A stretch of 64,000 bases of DNA from Pseudomonas asplenii (GTDB taxonomy: Bacteria; Pseudomonadota; Gammaproteobacteria; Pseudomonadales; Pseudomonadaceae), in NCBI RefSeq assembly GCF_001293465.1, contig NZ_JSYZ01000004.1, positions 62,001-126,000 on the forward strand, in the 5' to 3' direction. This document shows, piece by piece, positions 47,405-55,857 of this stretch. Under the pieces are notes generated by a model. That model saw nothing but the letters and a program-made list of their open reading frames with translations. It made no database searches and was not told where the DNA came from. Positions within the stretch are counted from its first letter, which is position 1. Every line of letters begins with the position of its first letter. The translations under genes were made by a program, and so were the position numbers.

Positions 47405-49954
47405 TCAATAGCTGCTGTCGTCAGCGACAGCCGTGCCTTCGCTGACCGCCGCACGCCGCCTGGCCGCCGGCTTGGCGGCCTGCTCGAAGTGCGCCTGGCG
47501 CCGTTGCAGGGCTTCGAGCAGACCGAAGTCCTGCGGGAAGTCGTCGACCTGGATCGCGTGGTCGCCGTACTCGACGTAGCGTTCGAGCAACTGCTCCTCC
47601 TCGGCGCTGATCAGTTGCAGTTCCAGGGCCTTGGCACGCCAGACCACAAAGGCCTCGCGGGAGATCGGCAGCGGCGCAATGGTCCCGTCGCGGACCGCTG
47701 TCTTGAGCCGCGCCTCGATCAGTTCCACCTGCGGCAGCAGGCGGAAGGCCAGTTCGCCATAGGCCAGCTTGTCGATGTCCGGTTGCGGGATATAGGAATC
47801 GGCCAGCAGCCGATCGCGGCTCGCACCCGACTGTTGCACCAGTTCGGCGACTTCGCCGAGCAGGCGGTCGGACGGCTTGCGCAGCGGGATACCGAACGGG
47901 AAGCTCAGCGCACGAATCACCCGCGCCGCGGCCTTCGACGGGTAGTTGTCGAGGGTTTCGGCCAGGGCCTCATGGGCACGCAGCAAGGCATCCTGGGCAG
48001 CCCAGTGCACCAGCGGCAGGTCGCCCTGTGGACGCCCGTCGTCCTCGAAGCGCTTGAGCACGCAGGACAGGATGTACAGTTGCGAAAGGATGTCGCCCAG
48101 GCGACCGGTGATGCTTTCCTTGCGTTTCAATGCCCCCCCCAGCACGCCCATGGAGATATCCGAGGCCAGCGCCAGCACCACCGACAGGCGTTCGATCTGC
48201 CGGTAGTAGGCGGCCAGCGCCTTGTCGGTTTTCGCCGGGGCCTTGAGCAGGCGCCCGCCACTCAGGCCATGGACCGCCGCCCGTACGGTGTTGGCGACGA
48301 CGAAGCTGATATGGCCGAACATTGCACTGTCGAACGCGTCCAGGCCGGCACGCCCCTGGGCGCGGGCAGCTTCCATTTCGCGGAACACATAGGGATGGCA
48401 ACGGATCAGCCCCTGGCCGTAGATGATCAGGCAGCGGGTCATGATGTTCGCGCCTTCCACGGTGATCGCGATCGGACTCTGCTGGTAGGCGCGGGCCAGG
48501 AAGTTGTTCGGGCCCATGCAGATACCCTTGCCGGCGACGATGTCCATGCCGTCATTGACCACCGCCCGGGCACGCTCGGTGACGTGGTACTTGGCGATGG
48601 CCGAGATCACCGACGGTTTTTCCCCGGCATCCAGCGAGGCCACCGACACCTTGCGCACCGCGTCACAGGCATACAGGTGCCCGGCCATCCGCGCCAAGGG
48701 GGCCTGCACGCCTTCGAACTTGCCGATGGGCAGGCCGAACTGCTTGCGCATCGCCGCATAGGCGCTGGTGCCCCGCACCGCGATCTTGCTCAGGCCGACG
48801 TTGGCCGACGGCAGCGAGATCGCCCGCCCGGCGGCCAGGCATTCCATCAGCATGCGCCAGCCGTTGCCGACCTGGTCGCGGCCGCCGATCACCCACTCCA
48901 GGGGAATGAACACGTCCTTGCCCTGGGTCGGGCCGTTCTGGAACACCGCATTGAGCGGCCAGTGCCGACGGCCGGTCTGCACGCCGGGATGGCTGGTGGG
49001 AATCAGCGCGCAGGTGATGCCCAGGCTGCCCTTGCGCCCCAGCAGGCCCTCGGGGTCTTCGGCGCGGAACGCCAGGCCGAGCACCGTGGCGATCGGGCCC
49101 AGGGTGATGTAGCGCTTGTCCCAGGTAACCCGGAAGCCCAGCACTTGCTCGCCCTCGAACTGGCCCTTGCAGACGATGCCGACATCCGGGATGGCCCCGG
49201 CATCGGAACCGGCGTACGGGCTGGTCAGGGCGAAGCACGGAATGTCCTCGCCGCGCGCCAGCTGCGGCAGGTAGTGCTGGCGCTGGGCCTCAGTGCCGTA
49301 GTGCAGCAGCAGTTCGGCCGGGCCGAGCGAGTTGGGCACCATCACCGAGATCGCCGCCGCCGAGCAGCGGGTCGACAGCTTCATCACCACCTGGGAATGG
49401 GCGTAATGGGAGAACCCCTTGCCGCCATACTGCTTGGGAATGATCATGCCGAGAAAGCCGGCATCCTTGGTGTATTGCCAGGCCTGGGGCGACATGTCCT
49501 GCCAGACCTGGGTGGTTTCCCAGTCGTTGGCCATGTCGCAGAGGGTTTCCACCTCGTTGTCGAGGAACGCCTGTTCCTCCGCGCTCAGGCTCGCCGGAGC
49601 GGCCTTGAGCAGGCGCTCCCAGTTCGGCTTGCCGCTGAACAGCTCGGCATCCCACCACACCGTGCCGGACTCGATGGCGGCGCGCTCGGTGTCGGACATC
49701 GCCGGCATGATCTGGCGAAACAGCGCCAGAGCCTTGCTGCTGAGCAAGGCCCGACGCAGCGGTTTGATGGCCAGCACCCCAGCGGGCAGCAGGACCAGGA
49801 TCGCCGCCACCGCCGCCCCCAGCGGACCGACCACGTTGAACAGATAGCCGCCGGCCAGCCAGGCCAGCACGGCACCCAGCCAGGCACTCGCCGGGGCTTG
49901 TCGATAGGCGAGGACCAGAGCCCCTGCCAGTGCAATCAATAACCAGGAAATCAT
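47405..49954 (-). CDS. FadE-type acyl-CoA dehydrogenase
   Basis: An 849-aa protein of the E. coli FadE type. It has an N-terminal membrane helix pair, then the acyl-CoA dehydrogenase domain (FALTSPYAGSDAGAIPD, WVIGGRDQVGNGWRMLMECLAAGRAISLP), then a C-terminal helical extension of the DUF1974 type. It catalyses the first oxidation of beta-oxidation and passes electrons to ETF. It is first gene of the five-gene operon. The 299-bp upstream region contains an AT-rich element shared with the monooxygenase promoter. Confidence 0.93.
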   Translation of the reverse strand: MISWLLIALAGALVLAYRQAPASAWLGAVLAWLAGGYLFNVVGPLGAAVAAILVLLPAGVLAIKPLRRALLSSKALALFRQIMPAMSDTERAAIESGTVWWDAELFSGKPNWERLLKAAPASLSAEEQAFLDNEVETLCDMANDWETTQVWQDMSPQAWQYTKDAGFLGMIIPKQYGGKGFSHYAHSQVVMKLSTRCSAAAISVMVPNSLGPAELLLHYGTEAQRQHYLPQLARGEDIPCFALTSPYAGSDAGAIPDVGIVCKGQFEGEQVLGFRVTWDKRYITLGPIATVLGLAFRAEDPEGLLGRKGSLGITCALIPTSHPGVQTGRRHWPLNAVFQNGPTQGKDVFIPLEWVIGGRDQVGNGWRMLMECLAAGRAISLPSANVGLSKIAVRGTSAYAAMRKQFGLPIGKFEGVQAPLARMAGHLYACDAVRKVSVASLDAGEKPSVISAIAKYHVTERARAVVNDGMDIVAGKGICMGPNNFLARAYQQSPIAITVEGANIMTRCLIIYGQGLIRCHPYVFREMEAARAQGRAGLDAFDSAMFGHISFVVANTVRAAVHGLSGGRLLKAPAKTDKALAAYYRQIERLSVVLALASDISMGVLGGALKRKESITGRLGDILSQLYILSCVLKRFEDDGRPQGDLPLVHWAAQDALLRAHEALAETLDNYPSKAAARVIRALSFPFGIPLRKPSDRLLGEVAELVQQSGASRDRLLADSYIPQPDIDKLAYGELAFRLLPQVELIEARLKTAVRDGTIAPLPISREAFVVWRAKALELQLISAEEEQLLERYVEYGDHAIQVDDFPQDFGLLEALQRRQAHFEQAAKPAARRRAAVSEGTAVADDSSY

Positions 49955-50071
49955 GAATACACCTCTTGTGCGATACGAGACAAAGCACCGATGCCGCTCT
50001 TGACCGACATCCTTGATCAGCCACCCGTGGGTGGCTCGCAGGCTCTACCTTACAAAGAATAGATATGTTTT

Positions 50072-50097
50072 AAAATTATTTTTTAAATTAATTTTTA
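50072..50097. promoter_or_regulatory. AT-rich promoter element, copy 1 (before FadE operon)
   Basis: AAATTATTTTTTAAATTAATTTTTA-type sequence, 118-143 bp before the dehydrogenase start. Its TTTAAATTAATTTTTA (50082-50097) is identical to 55756-55771, and the flanking AAATTATT is also shared with a 2-bp length difference. Likely an upstream element or regulator/xenogeneic-silencer target. Confidence 0.5.
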
Positions 50098-50117
50098 CCA
50101 GAAACTCGAAACCAAAA

Positions 50118-50136
50118 AACCGACCCCCGGTCGGTT
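50118..50136 (-). terminator. Intrinsic terminator after fadL
   Basis: AACCGACC and GGTCGGTT form a stem with a short C loop; on the minus strand it is followed by T6. It lies 118 bp past the fadL stop and separates fadL from the FadE operon. Confidence 0.85.
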
Positions 50137-50253
50137 CTGCAAAGGCAGGGAATCAACGAATACAGGCGCTACGACGATGACATCGGAAAGGACCGCGCGG
50201 GATGCGCCAGCAGCACCCTCTCCCTGTCACCGTCGTATACACGACGAGACGTG

Positions 50254-51693
50254 TCAGAACCTGTAGGTTGCCGACAGGCTCACTACTTCACCCGAGGAGT
50301 CGGCCTTGCCATCGAGGGTCGATCCACCCAGACGATCCTGGTTGTGGGTATTGATCTTGGCTTCCTTCACGAACTGCCGCGAGTAGGCACCGTCGATGCT
50401 CAGCCCGGGTATCTCCTTGATCTCGTAACCGAAGCCCAGCGAGGTGAACCAGCGATCGTTGTCGGGAATCCGCGGGTCGCGGGTCGAGCCACGGGTCGGC
50501 GTCTGGTCGAATGCCACGCCCGCACGCAGGGTCAGGCGGTCGGTGAACTTATAGTCGCCGCCCAGCGAGTACATCATGGAGTCCTTGTAGTTGTAGGGAA
50601 TGGCCACGAGGACGTTGCCATCGGACTTCAGCGTCAGGTCCTTGAACGACGACCATTGGGTCCAGGTGGCACTGGCACCCAGGGTGAAGCGATCGTTGAA
50701 CACGTGGACCCAATCGAGACCAGCGGTGGCCGGAATGTCCAGCTGGGTACTGGCATTGGCGCCATCCGGATAGAGTTTCAGGCCTGGGTAGGCCAACTCC
50801 ACCAGCGACTCTCCGTTGGGACCGAAGGGTTGGGTCATGTAGGTCCGGCCCAATGCATCGGCACGGATGTTGTACTTGCCCTCCATCTTGTTCTTGATCT
50901 TGGCGTGATAGTTCAGACCCAGAGTGTCCTGGTCGGTGGGTTTCCAGACTACGCCGGTGAACCAGCCCACCGAGGTGTTATCCACCTTCACCCGGATCAG
51001 GTTGGAACCGACACCGGACGGGAATGGCAGGCCGATGTTCGGGGAAAGCGCAGCAGCCCCCGTCAGGTTGAGGTTCTGGCTGACAAAACCCTTGCTGTGC
51101 TGGACGATGACACCGGCACCGAGCGAGAACTCATCGTTGACCTTGAACGACAGTGAGCCGGTCAGGCCAACGGTTTCAATCTTGGTGTCCACTGCGAAGT
51201 CGCGTCCTTTCCAGTCCTCATCCCAGGTGCTGCGCATGCCTTGCGGCACGACCTGGCTGAGACCGAAGGCCAGTCGATCGTTGATCGGCATGACCATGAA
51301 ACCTGTTGGCAGCCAGGCGGTAAAGCCACCCTGCCCGCCATCGCCGGTCAGCGGCACGGCATCCCCCGGGATACCGTTTCCGTCTACGGGAGTCGTTGAC
51401 GCAGGGTTGCCCTGATAATCGGTGGCAGTCCCCTTGTACTTGATCTTGATGCGGGCGTAGTCAACGGTGAACTGCGCGACATTCTGGTCGATAAAAGCCA
51501 TGGCTGCCGGGTTGTTGTAGGCCGCGCTGGGGTCGTTCTTGAACAATGAACCACCGCCGAAAGCACGCCCCCAGCCGGGAGCACCATAGGTCGGGGTGGA
51601 AAAGCCGCCTGCCTGGACCTGCACCGTAGTCCCCAGGCCACCGAGCACGGCCAGTGCGACTGCAATGCGTAAATGTTGTTTCTTATTATTCAT
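50254..51693 (-). CDS. fadL: FadL-type outer-membrane long-chain fatty acid/hydrocarbon transporter
   Basis: A 479-aa outer-membrane protein. It has a signal peptide (AVALAVLGGLGTTVQVQA, cut near residue 28) and the FadL hatch start GGFSTPTYGAPGWGRAFGGG with NDPSAAYNNPAAMAF. The barrel ends VVSLSATYRF. It should pass hydrophobic substrates across the outer membrane. The ATG at 51693 has AAGGAG upstream; a longer frame from 51723 adds non-family residues. The position between the PraB-like pair and the beta-oxidation operon points to alkane or long-chain acid uptake. Confidence 0.93.
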   Translation of the reverse strand: MNNKKQHLRIAVALAVLGGLGTTVQVQAGGFSTPTYGAPGWGRAFGGGSLFKNDPSAAYNNPAAMAFIDQNVAQFTVDYARIKIKYKGTATDYQGNPASTTPVDGNGIPGDAVPLTGDGGQGGFTAWLPTGFMVMPINDRLAFGLSQVVPQGMRSTWDEDWKGRDFAVDTKIETVGLTGSLSFKVNDEFSLGAGVIVQHSKGFVSQNLNLTGAAALSPNIGLPFPSGVGSNLIRVKVDNTSVGWFTGVVWKPTDQDTLGLNYHAKIKNKMEGKYNIRADALGRTYMTQPFGPNGESLVELAYPGLKLYPDGANASTQLDIPATAGLDWVHVFNDRFTLGASATWTQWSSFKDLTLKSDGNVLVAIPYNYKDSMMYSLGGDYKFTDRLTLRAGVAFDQTPTRGSTRDPRIPDNDRWFTSLGFGYEIKEIPGLSIDGAYSRQFVKEAKINTHNQDRLGGSTLDGKADSSGEVVSLSATYRF

Positions 51694-51753
51694 GCCCCAC
51701 TCCTTATTATTATCAACCGCCACCGGTCATCCCGGCTCACCCACACTTGAACA

Positions 51754-51773
51754 GGCGCCTCCGAAGAGGCGCC
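51754..51773 (-). terminator. Hairpin between praB and fadL
   Basis: GGCGCCTC and GAGGCGCC form a perfect 8-bp stem with a CGAA tetraloop, 36 bp past the praB stop. T content after the stem is modest in either direction, so readthrough into fadL may occur. Confidence 0.65.
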
Positions 51774-51808
51774 GTTCTTTTCAACGAGTGATCAGCACGT
51801 TGTCCCGC

Positions 51809-52294
51809 TTATTGGAGAACGAAAGTCGGGTTGGGCGTAACGCTCAGGGCGGTGATGGTGCAGCTGCCAACCGATTGTGGAGCAGGCGACAGCGACAGCA
51901 CCCCGCCACCGTAGGCAGTGGTCACGTTGGCAGTACCGCAGTTGCTGATGATCGAGAAGCTGACACCACCAACCGTCGCACTCGTTGCGCTGGTAGGAGT
52001 CAGTGTCCATGGCAGGCCGCCCATCTTCGGCACGTTGCACAGTGCGTTGCTGCCACTGACAGTGACAGCGGTGATCGATGCAGTTTTGCTATCGGCTGCA
52101 ACGGTACCCGTGAAGGTAATGTTGCAGGTGACTGGCACATTGAGCGAAGCAGGTGATTTCACCGTGATGGTACCAGGCGCGGTGAAAGTGCTTCCTGCTG
52201 GAGGCGACACGATGGTAGCAGCGCTAGCCATCGACATGGCGCCCATGCAGACAGCCATGGCAGTTGCAGACACGAGAGTCTTGATGCCTTTCAT
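51809..52294 (-). CDS. praB: PraB-like alkane oxidation activator protein, copy 1
   Basis: A 161-aa secreted or surface protein. It has a signal peptide (VSATAMAVCMGAMSMASA, cut near residue 25) and a Ser/Thr/Ala-rich beta-type domain with conserved Cys in NVPVTCNITFTG, GSNALCNVPK, ISNCGTANV and VGSCTITALSV. This matches the Pseudomonas PraB family, described as a protein activator of alkane oxidation and a surface/biofilm factor. Its position next to alkB agrees. A related copy is directly upstream. Confidence 0.82.
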   Translation of the reverse strand: MKGIKTLVSATAMAVCMGAMSMASAATIVSPPAGSTFTAPGTITVKSPASLNVPVTCNITFTGTVAADSKTASITAVTVSGSNALCNVPKMGGLPWTLTPTSATSATVGGVSFSIISNCGTANVTTAYGGGVLSLSPAPQSVGSCTITALSVTPNPTFVLQ

Positions 52295-52435
52295 TGTTGT
52301 TTTTCCTCACATGTATGGCGATTCATTTCGCCGGGGTTAATGGCCTTTTGAGACGACACGGAGTACCGCAACCACGACCGAGCTTCCCTTTCAGCCAAAC
52401 TTCAAAATTCTGCTGTGGCCTGAACCACCGCCGAC

Positions 52436-52927
52436 TCAGGGGACTACCCGGAACGTCGGCGGCATCTGGATCGAAACCGTCTTGATGGTGCAACCGCCGT
52501 CCAGCGCCACGTTGGCCGCCTGGAGCTTGCCGGTGCTGTTGTTCCAGCTGCCTTCGGCGGTAGTCGGCCCGCAGTCGCCGCCCACCAGCGGCGCATGCAC
52601 GGTGACCTGGATACCGGACATCGCACCGCTGGTTTCATCCTTGGCGATCAGCTTCCAGGGCAGGTGCGTGGCCTCGACCTGGCCGCACTTGAGGCCGCCG
52701 TCGAAACCGACCTTCTCGACGCTGACATAACTGCCGTCGGCACTGATCCGGCCACTGACCTGGATGGTGCAATCGGCACTGATGATGCTCTTGGCGAAAC
52801 TGATGGGGCCCTTGGCGGTGAACTCGGCATTGGCCGGCTCGATCCGCGCCGCGGCAAACGCCGGCGCCACCTGGGAAAGCCCCAGCAGCGCGGCAACGAC
52901 ACGAACGGTCAACAGAACCTTGTGCAT
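52436..52927 (-). CDS. PraB-like protein, copy 2
   Basis: A 163-aa secreted protein with a signal peptide ending near PAFAA. The spaced Cys (SADCTIQVSG, GLKCGQVE, GGDCGPTT, GGCTIKTVS) and the C-terminal TIKTVSIQMPPTF echo copy 1 (TITALSVTPNPTF), so the two are tandem paralogues of low identity. I place the start at the ATG at 52927: GGAAGG is directly against the earlier ATG (52936) but correctly spaced for this one. It sits between alkB and praB. Confidence 0.72.
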   Translation of the reverse strand: MHKVLLTVRVVAALLGLSQVAPAFAAARIEPANAEFTAKGPISFAKSIISADCTIQVSGRISADGSYVSVEKVGFDGGLKCGQVEATHLPWKLIAKDETSGAMSGIQVTVHAPLVGGDCGPTTAEGSWNNSTGKLQAANVALDGGCTIKTVSIQMPPTFRVVP

Positions 52928-53058
52928 GGTCGACATCCTTCCCGTTACTTATTGTTTTTATCCGGTCAACTTGTCACGGCTGCAAACAGCCCCCGAAAGT
53001 GGGCAAGCCGCTCCCGTCATGCGCACTTTCAAGTACGCATTCAATGCAACTCTTCAAT

Positions 53059-54336
53059 TCAATCGGTGTAGCGAGTGCCGTACTGTTGAAGCAACTGCTT
53101 TCGCCTGGAAGGTTGCAGATTCGCCAGGCGCACATCACCCGCGTAGTGCGCCAGCACCCGGTGATCCATCAGCCGCCGCCAGAGGAACGGCACGTAGGCC
53201 CAGACGATCATGCTCGCGTAGCCGTAGGGCAGTTGCGGCGACTCGTCGAAATGCCGCAGTGCCTGGTAACTGCGGGTGGGATAGGCGTGGTGATCGGAGT
53301 GGCGCTGCAACTGGAACAAAAAGATGTTGGTGACAATACGGTTGCTGTTCCAAGAGTGCCGGGGCGAGCAACGTTCATAACGACCATTGGGCAACTTCTG
53401 ACGCAACAGGCCGTAATGCTCCACATAGTTCACCACTTCCAGCAGCGAGAACCCGTAGATACCCTGGATGATCAGGAAAGGAATCACCGCCACACCCAAC
53501 CAGGCAATCAGCACGCCCCACAGCACCACACTGAACAGCCAGGCCGTCAACACCGTGTTTTTCCAGTGGAAGGTCGGCAGGCCCTGCTTGTGCAGGCGCT
53601 CGCGCTCCAGGTGCCAGGCCGAACGCAGGCTGAACCAGACCGAACGGGGCAGGAAGCTCCAGAAACTCTCGCCCAGGCGCGAACTGGCCGGATCCTCCGG
53701 CGTCGCCACCCGTACGTGGTGACCGCGATTGTGTTCGACGAAGAAGTGCCCATAGCAGGTCGGTGCCAGGGCCACCTTGGCCAGGAACTGCTCCAGCGGC
53801 CGGGTCTTGTGGCCCAGCTCGTGGGCGATATTGATCGCGATACCCGTCGCCGCCCCGGTGGACATCGCCATGCCCAGGTAGGTGAACCAGCCGATACTGC
53901 CATGCACCTGGGCCCGCTCGGTGATGTAGCCCAGCAGGCCGGCCAGGCCGCCCTGCAGGTGATGGGCCTGGACCAGTTGCGTCAGGCCACCGCCGATGAT
54001 CCAGTCGATGCCACCGGCGGCCATCCAGGCCGTGGTGACCACGGAAAGGCACATCAGGGCGACACAGGCGTAGATGATCCAGCGGTAGTAGGTCTGTTTT
54101 TCGAGGTCAGGAACGATGGTTTCCGGTGGGTTGCTGCGGTCTTCGCCGAGCAGGCCGTCGATCATCGGGATCAGGCCGAAGATCACCACCACCCCGCTCC
54201 ACCACAGCGATTGAACGCCGGTGACCAGGGCAAAGATGCCGGACAGCACCGGGGTTGCCATGGGCAAGGCGCCGAGCCACCACAGGTGACGCTTGCCATC
54301 CGTCCAGATGCCAGGTGCAGCGACAGTGGAGTTCAT
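53059..54336 (-). CDS. alkB: Alkane 1-monooxygenase (AlkB)
   Basis: A 425-aa integral membrane di-iron hydroxylase. All histidine boxes are present: HELGH (172-176), EHNRGHH (201-207), the AlkB-specific NYVEHYGL (303-310) and LQRHSDHH (343-350). Six membrane helices are expected. It oxidises medium- to long-chain n-alkanes to 1-alcohols with electrons from rubredoxin. No rubredoxin or rubredoxin reductase gene is in the window. The upstream gap is very AT-rich, suggesting a regulated promoter. Confidence 0.96.
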   Translation of the reverse strand: MNSTVAAPGIWTDGKRHLWWLGALPMATPVLSGIFALVTGVQSLWWSGVVVIFGLIPMIDGLLGEDRSNPPETIVPDLEKQTYYRWIIYACVALMCLSVVTTAWMAAGGIDWIIGGGLTQLVQAHHLQGGLAGLLGYITERAQVHGSIGWFTYLGMAMSTGAATGIAINIAHELGHKTRPLEQFLAKVALAPTCYGHFFVEHNRGHHVRVATPEDPASSRLGESFWSFLPRSVWFSLRSAWHLERERLHKQGLPTFHWKNTVLTAWLFSVVLWGVLIAWLGVAVIPFLIIQGIYGFSLLEVVNYVEHYGLLRQKLPNGRYERCSPRHSWNSNRIVTNIFLFQLQRHSDHHAYPTRSYQALRHFDESPQLPYGYASMIVWAYVPFLWRRLMDHRVLAHYAGDVRLANLQPSRRKQLLQQYGTRYTD

Positions 54337-54608
54337 GGCAACCTCCGGACGACGCTGATGGACGGCGCTGTGGCGGATGCAGCCCAGATGCGGGCCGAAT
54401 CTTGCGCCAGGCAGCGGGCAGGAGTAGACAGAGAAAATGCTTCAAAAGGCGTTATTTTCATTATTCTAACCGCTCAATTGCATTTTTTAAAAAAAACATT
54501 CAAAACGTTTTTTCAAAAAACTAGCCCGATTTCGATAGCTCGTCAACTATTTTTTTGGCGTCATTTCGAATGTCGTTCGTGGCGCCGCTCGCACACCTGA
54601 AACCCATC
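54337..54608. promoter_or_regulatory. AT-rich alkB promoter region
   Basis: About 54450-54560 is unusually AT-rich, with A/T runs and a 10-bp palindrome AAAACGTTTT (54502-54511). On the minus strand TTGAGC and TAACGC are 17 bp apart as possible -35/-10 hexamers upstream of alkB. No specific regulator gene adjoins it. Confidence 0.4.
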
Positions 54609-55601
54609 TCAGGAAAGCGTGGCGGCCGCTGCTTCGTGTTGCCGGGTGGTACCTTGTTGCTCGTTGGCCCGAGCGGCGACAGCGCGCACCATGGCCACGA
54701 CCGGCTCAACTGCCGTCACCGGCAGCATGTGCCCTCGCCCCTCGAGAATGTCCATTTGAATGCCGGGCACCAGGCCCGCCATCGACTCGCCGTGCCGGCG
54801 ATAGTCCAGCACCTCGTCCTGCGCGCCGTAGATCAGCCCCACCGGCAGGTCGAGCTGCGGATAGCGCCGGACCATCCGCAGCAGATCGTCGTTGACCGTG
54901 GCGATCTCGCTGGAGGCGCAATAGAAGTTGCCGGAGCGCATGCCCAGCAGGCCGCCGCCGCGCTCGGCGAAATCCGCCGGCGGCCGTTCGGGCGCGAACA
55001 CCGCCTTGAGCAGGCTGCCGCGTCCGAGCATGGCCATGGGCGCCGCCAGGGTCCGGGCGAACCAGCGCCGGATGAAGTCGGGCCTGACCCCCAGTGACAG
55101 GAACACCAGGGGCAGCATGCGCTGCGGATGGGTCAAGGGAGCCACCAGCACCAGCCCGGACACCCGCTGTGGATGATCGAGCGCCAGGGCCAGTGCCAGC
55201 GCGCCACCCAGGGAGTGCCCGACGACCAGTGGCCGGTCCAGGTGCAGGATCTCGATGAAACGGGCGACCAGGCTGGCCTGCGCGGTAATGCTGACACCCG
55301 CACCGCGAGAGCGGCTCGAATAACCGGAACCGGGGCGATCCAGGGTGATCACGCGGAACTGCTCGCACAGCCGGGGCGACAGCGAATGGGTCAGGTTGCG
55401 CCCGCAACCGCTCAGGCCATGGATCATCACCAGCACCGGGCCCTTGCCTTCATCCACATAGTGAAGGCGCTCGCCGTCGACTTCGATAAAACGCCCATCG
55501 GGCGGCACGGCCTGTTCGATCCGGCGATTGATCCGGTTGCTGGTGGCCCAGAGTCCGACACTGCCCAGCACAAAAGCCACCGCTGCTACGCCCCATCCCA
55601 T
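54609..55601 (-). CDS. Membrane-anchored alpha/beta hydrolase
   Basis: A 330-aa protein with an N-terminal helix (VAAVAFVLGSVGLWA) and an alpha/beta hydrolase domain. HGLSGCG forms the oxyanion region, S130 is the nucleophile (GHSLGG), Asp is in YGAQDEVLDY and His in EGRGHMLPV. The start is the ATG at 55601. It is divergent from the monooxygenase gene and may hydrolyse the esters that a Baeyer-Villiger enzyme makes. That role is inference from context. Confidence 0.85.
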   Translation of the reverse strand: MGWGVAAVAFVLGSVGLWATSNRINRRIEQAVPPDGRFIEVDGERLHYVDEGKGPVLVMIHGLSGCGRNLTHSLSPRLCEQFRVITLDRPGSGYSSRSRGAGVSITAQASLVARFIEILHLDRPLVVGHSLGGALALALALDHPQRVSGLVLVAPLTHPQRMLPLVFLSLGVRPDFIRRWFARTLAAPMAMLGRGSLLKAVFAPERPPADFAERGGGLLGMRSGNFYCASSEIATVNDDLLRMVRRYPQLDLPVGLIYGAQDEVLDYRRHGESMAGLVPGIQMDILEGRGHMLPVTAVEPVVAMVRAVAARANEQQGTTRQHEAAAATLS

Positions 55602-55750
55602 GACTTCAGCCCTCTGCCTCCCTGCACCCGGCCAGGAACCGGTATTGGCTCCTGCCGTGGCTATCTCCCGGCGCCTGTTGCGCGACTCCCATCGGTCGGG
55701 TGAGTCGGTCAATTCGTACAGACCACTAGCGTAGGTGAGATTTTCAGGTA

Positions 55751-55771
55751 AATTATTTAAATTAATTTTTA
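55751..55771. promoter_or_regulatory. AT-rich promoter element, copy 2 (before monooxygenase/hydrolase)
   Basis: AATTATTTAAATTAATTTTTA in the divergent promoter, 87 bp before the monooxygenase and about 150 bp before the hydrolase. It matches copy 1 at 50072-50097 over the whole length except a 2-bp shorter T run. Confidence 0.5.
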
Positions 55772-55857
55772 AAACAAATAATTTAATTGTGCAACACCGG
55801 GTTTTCCCCAAGCGACGAAACTGACGGTCAGGCGTCGCCACAATCGAGGTACACACC

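Noticed and set aside
46961..49942. 993-codon open frame antisense to the FadE gene
   Set aside because: Composition typical of antisense translation of a GC-rich gene; the FadE reading has all family motifs.
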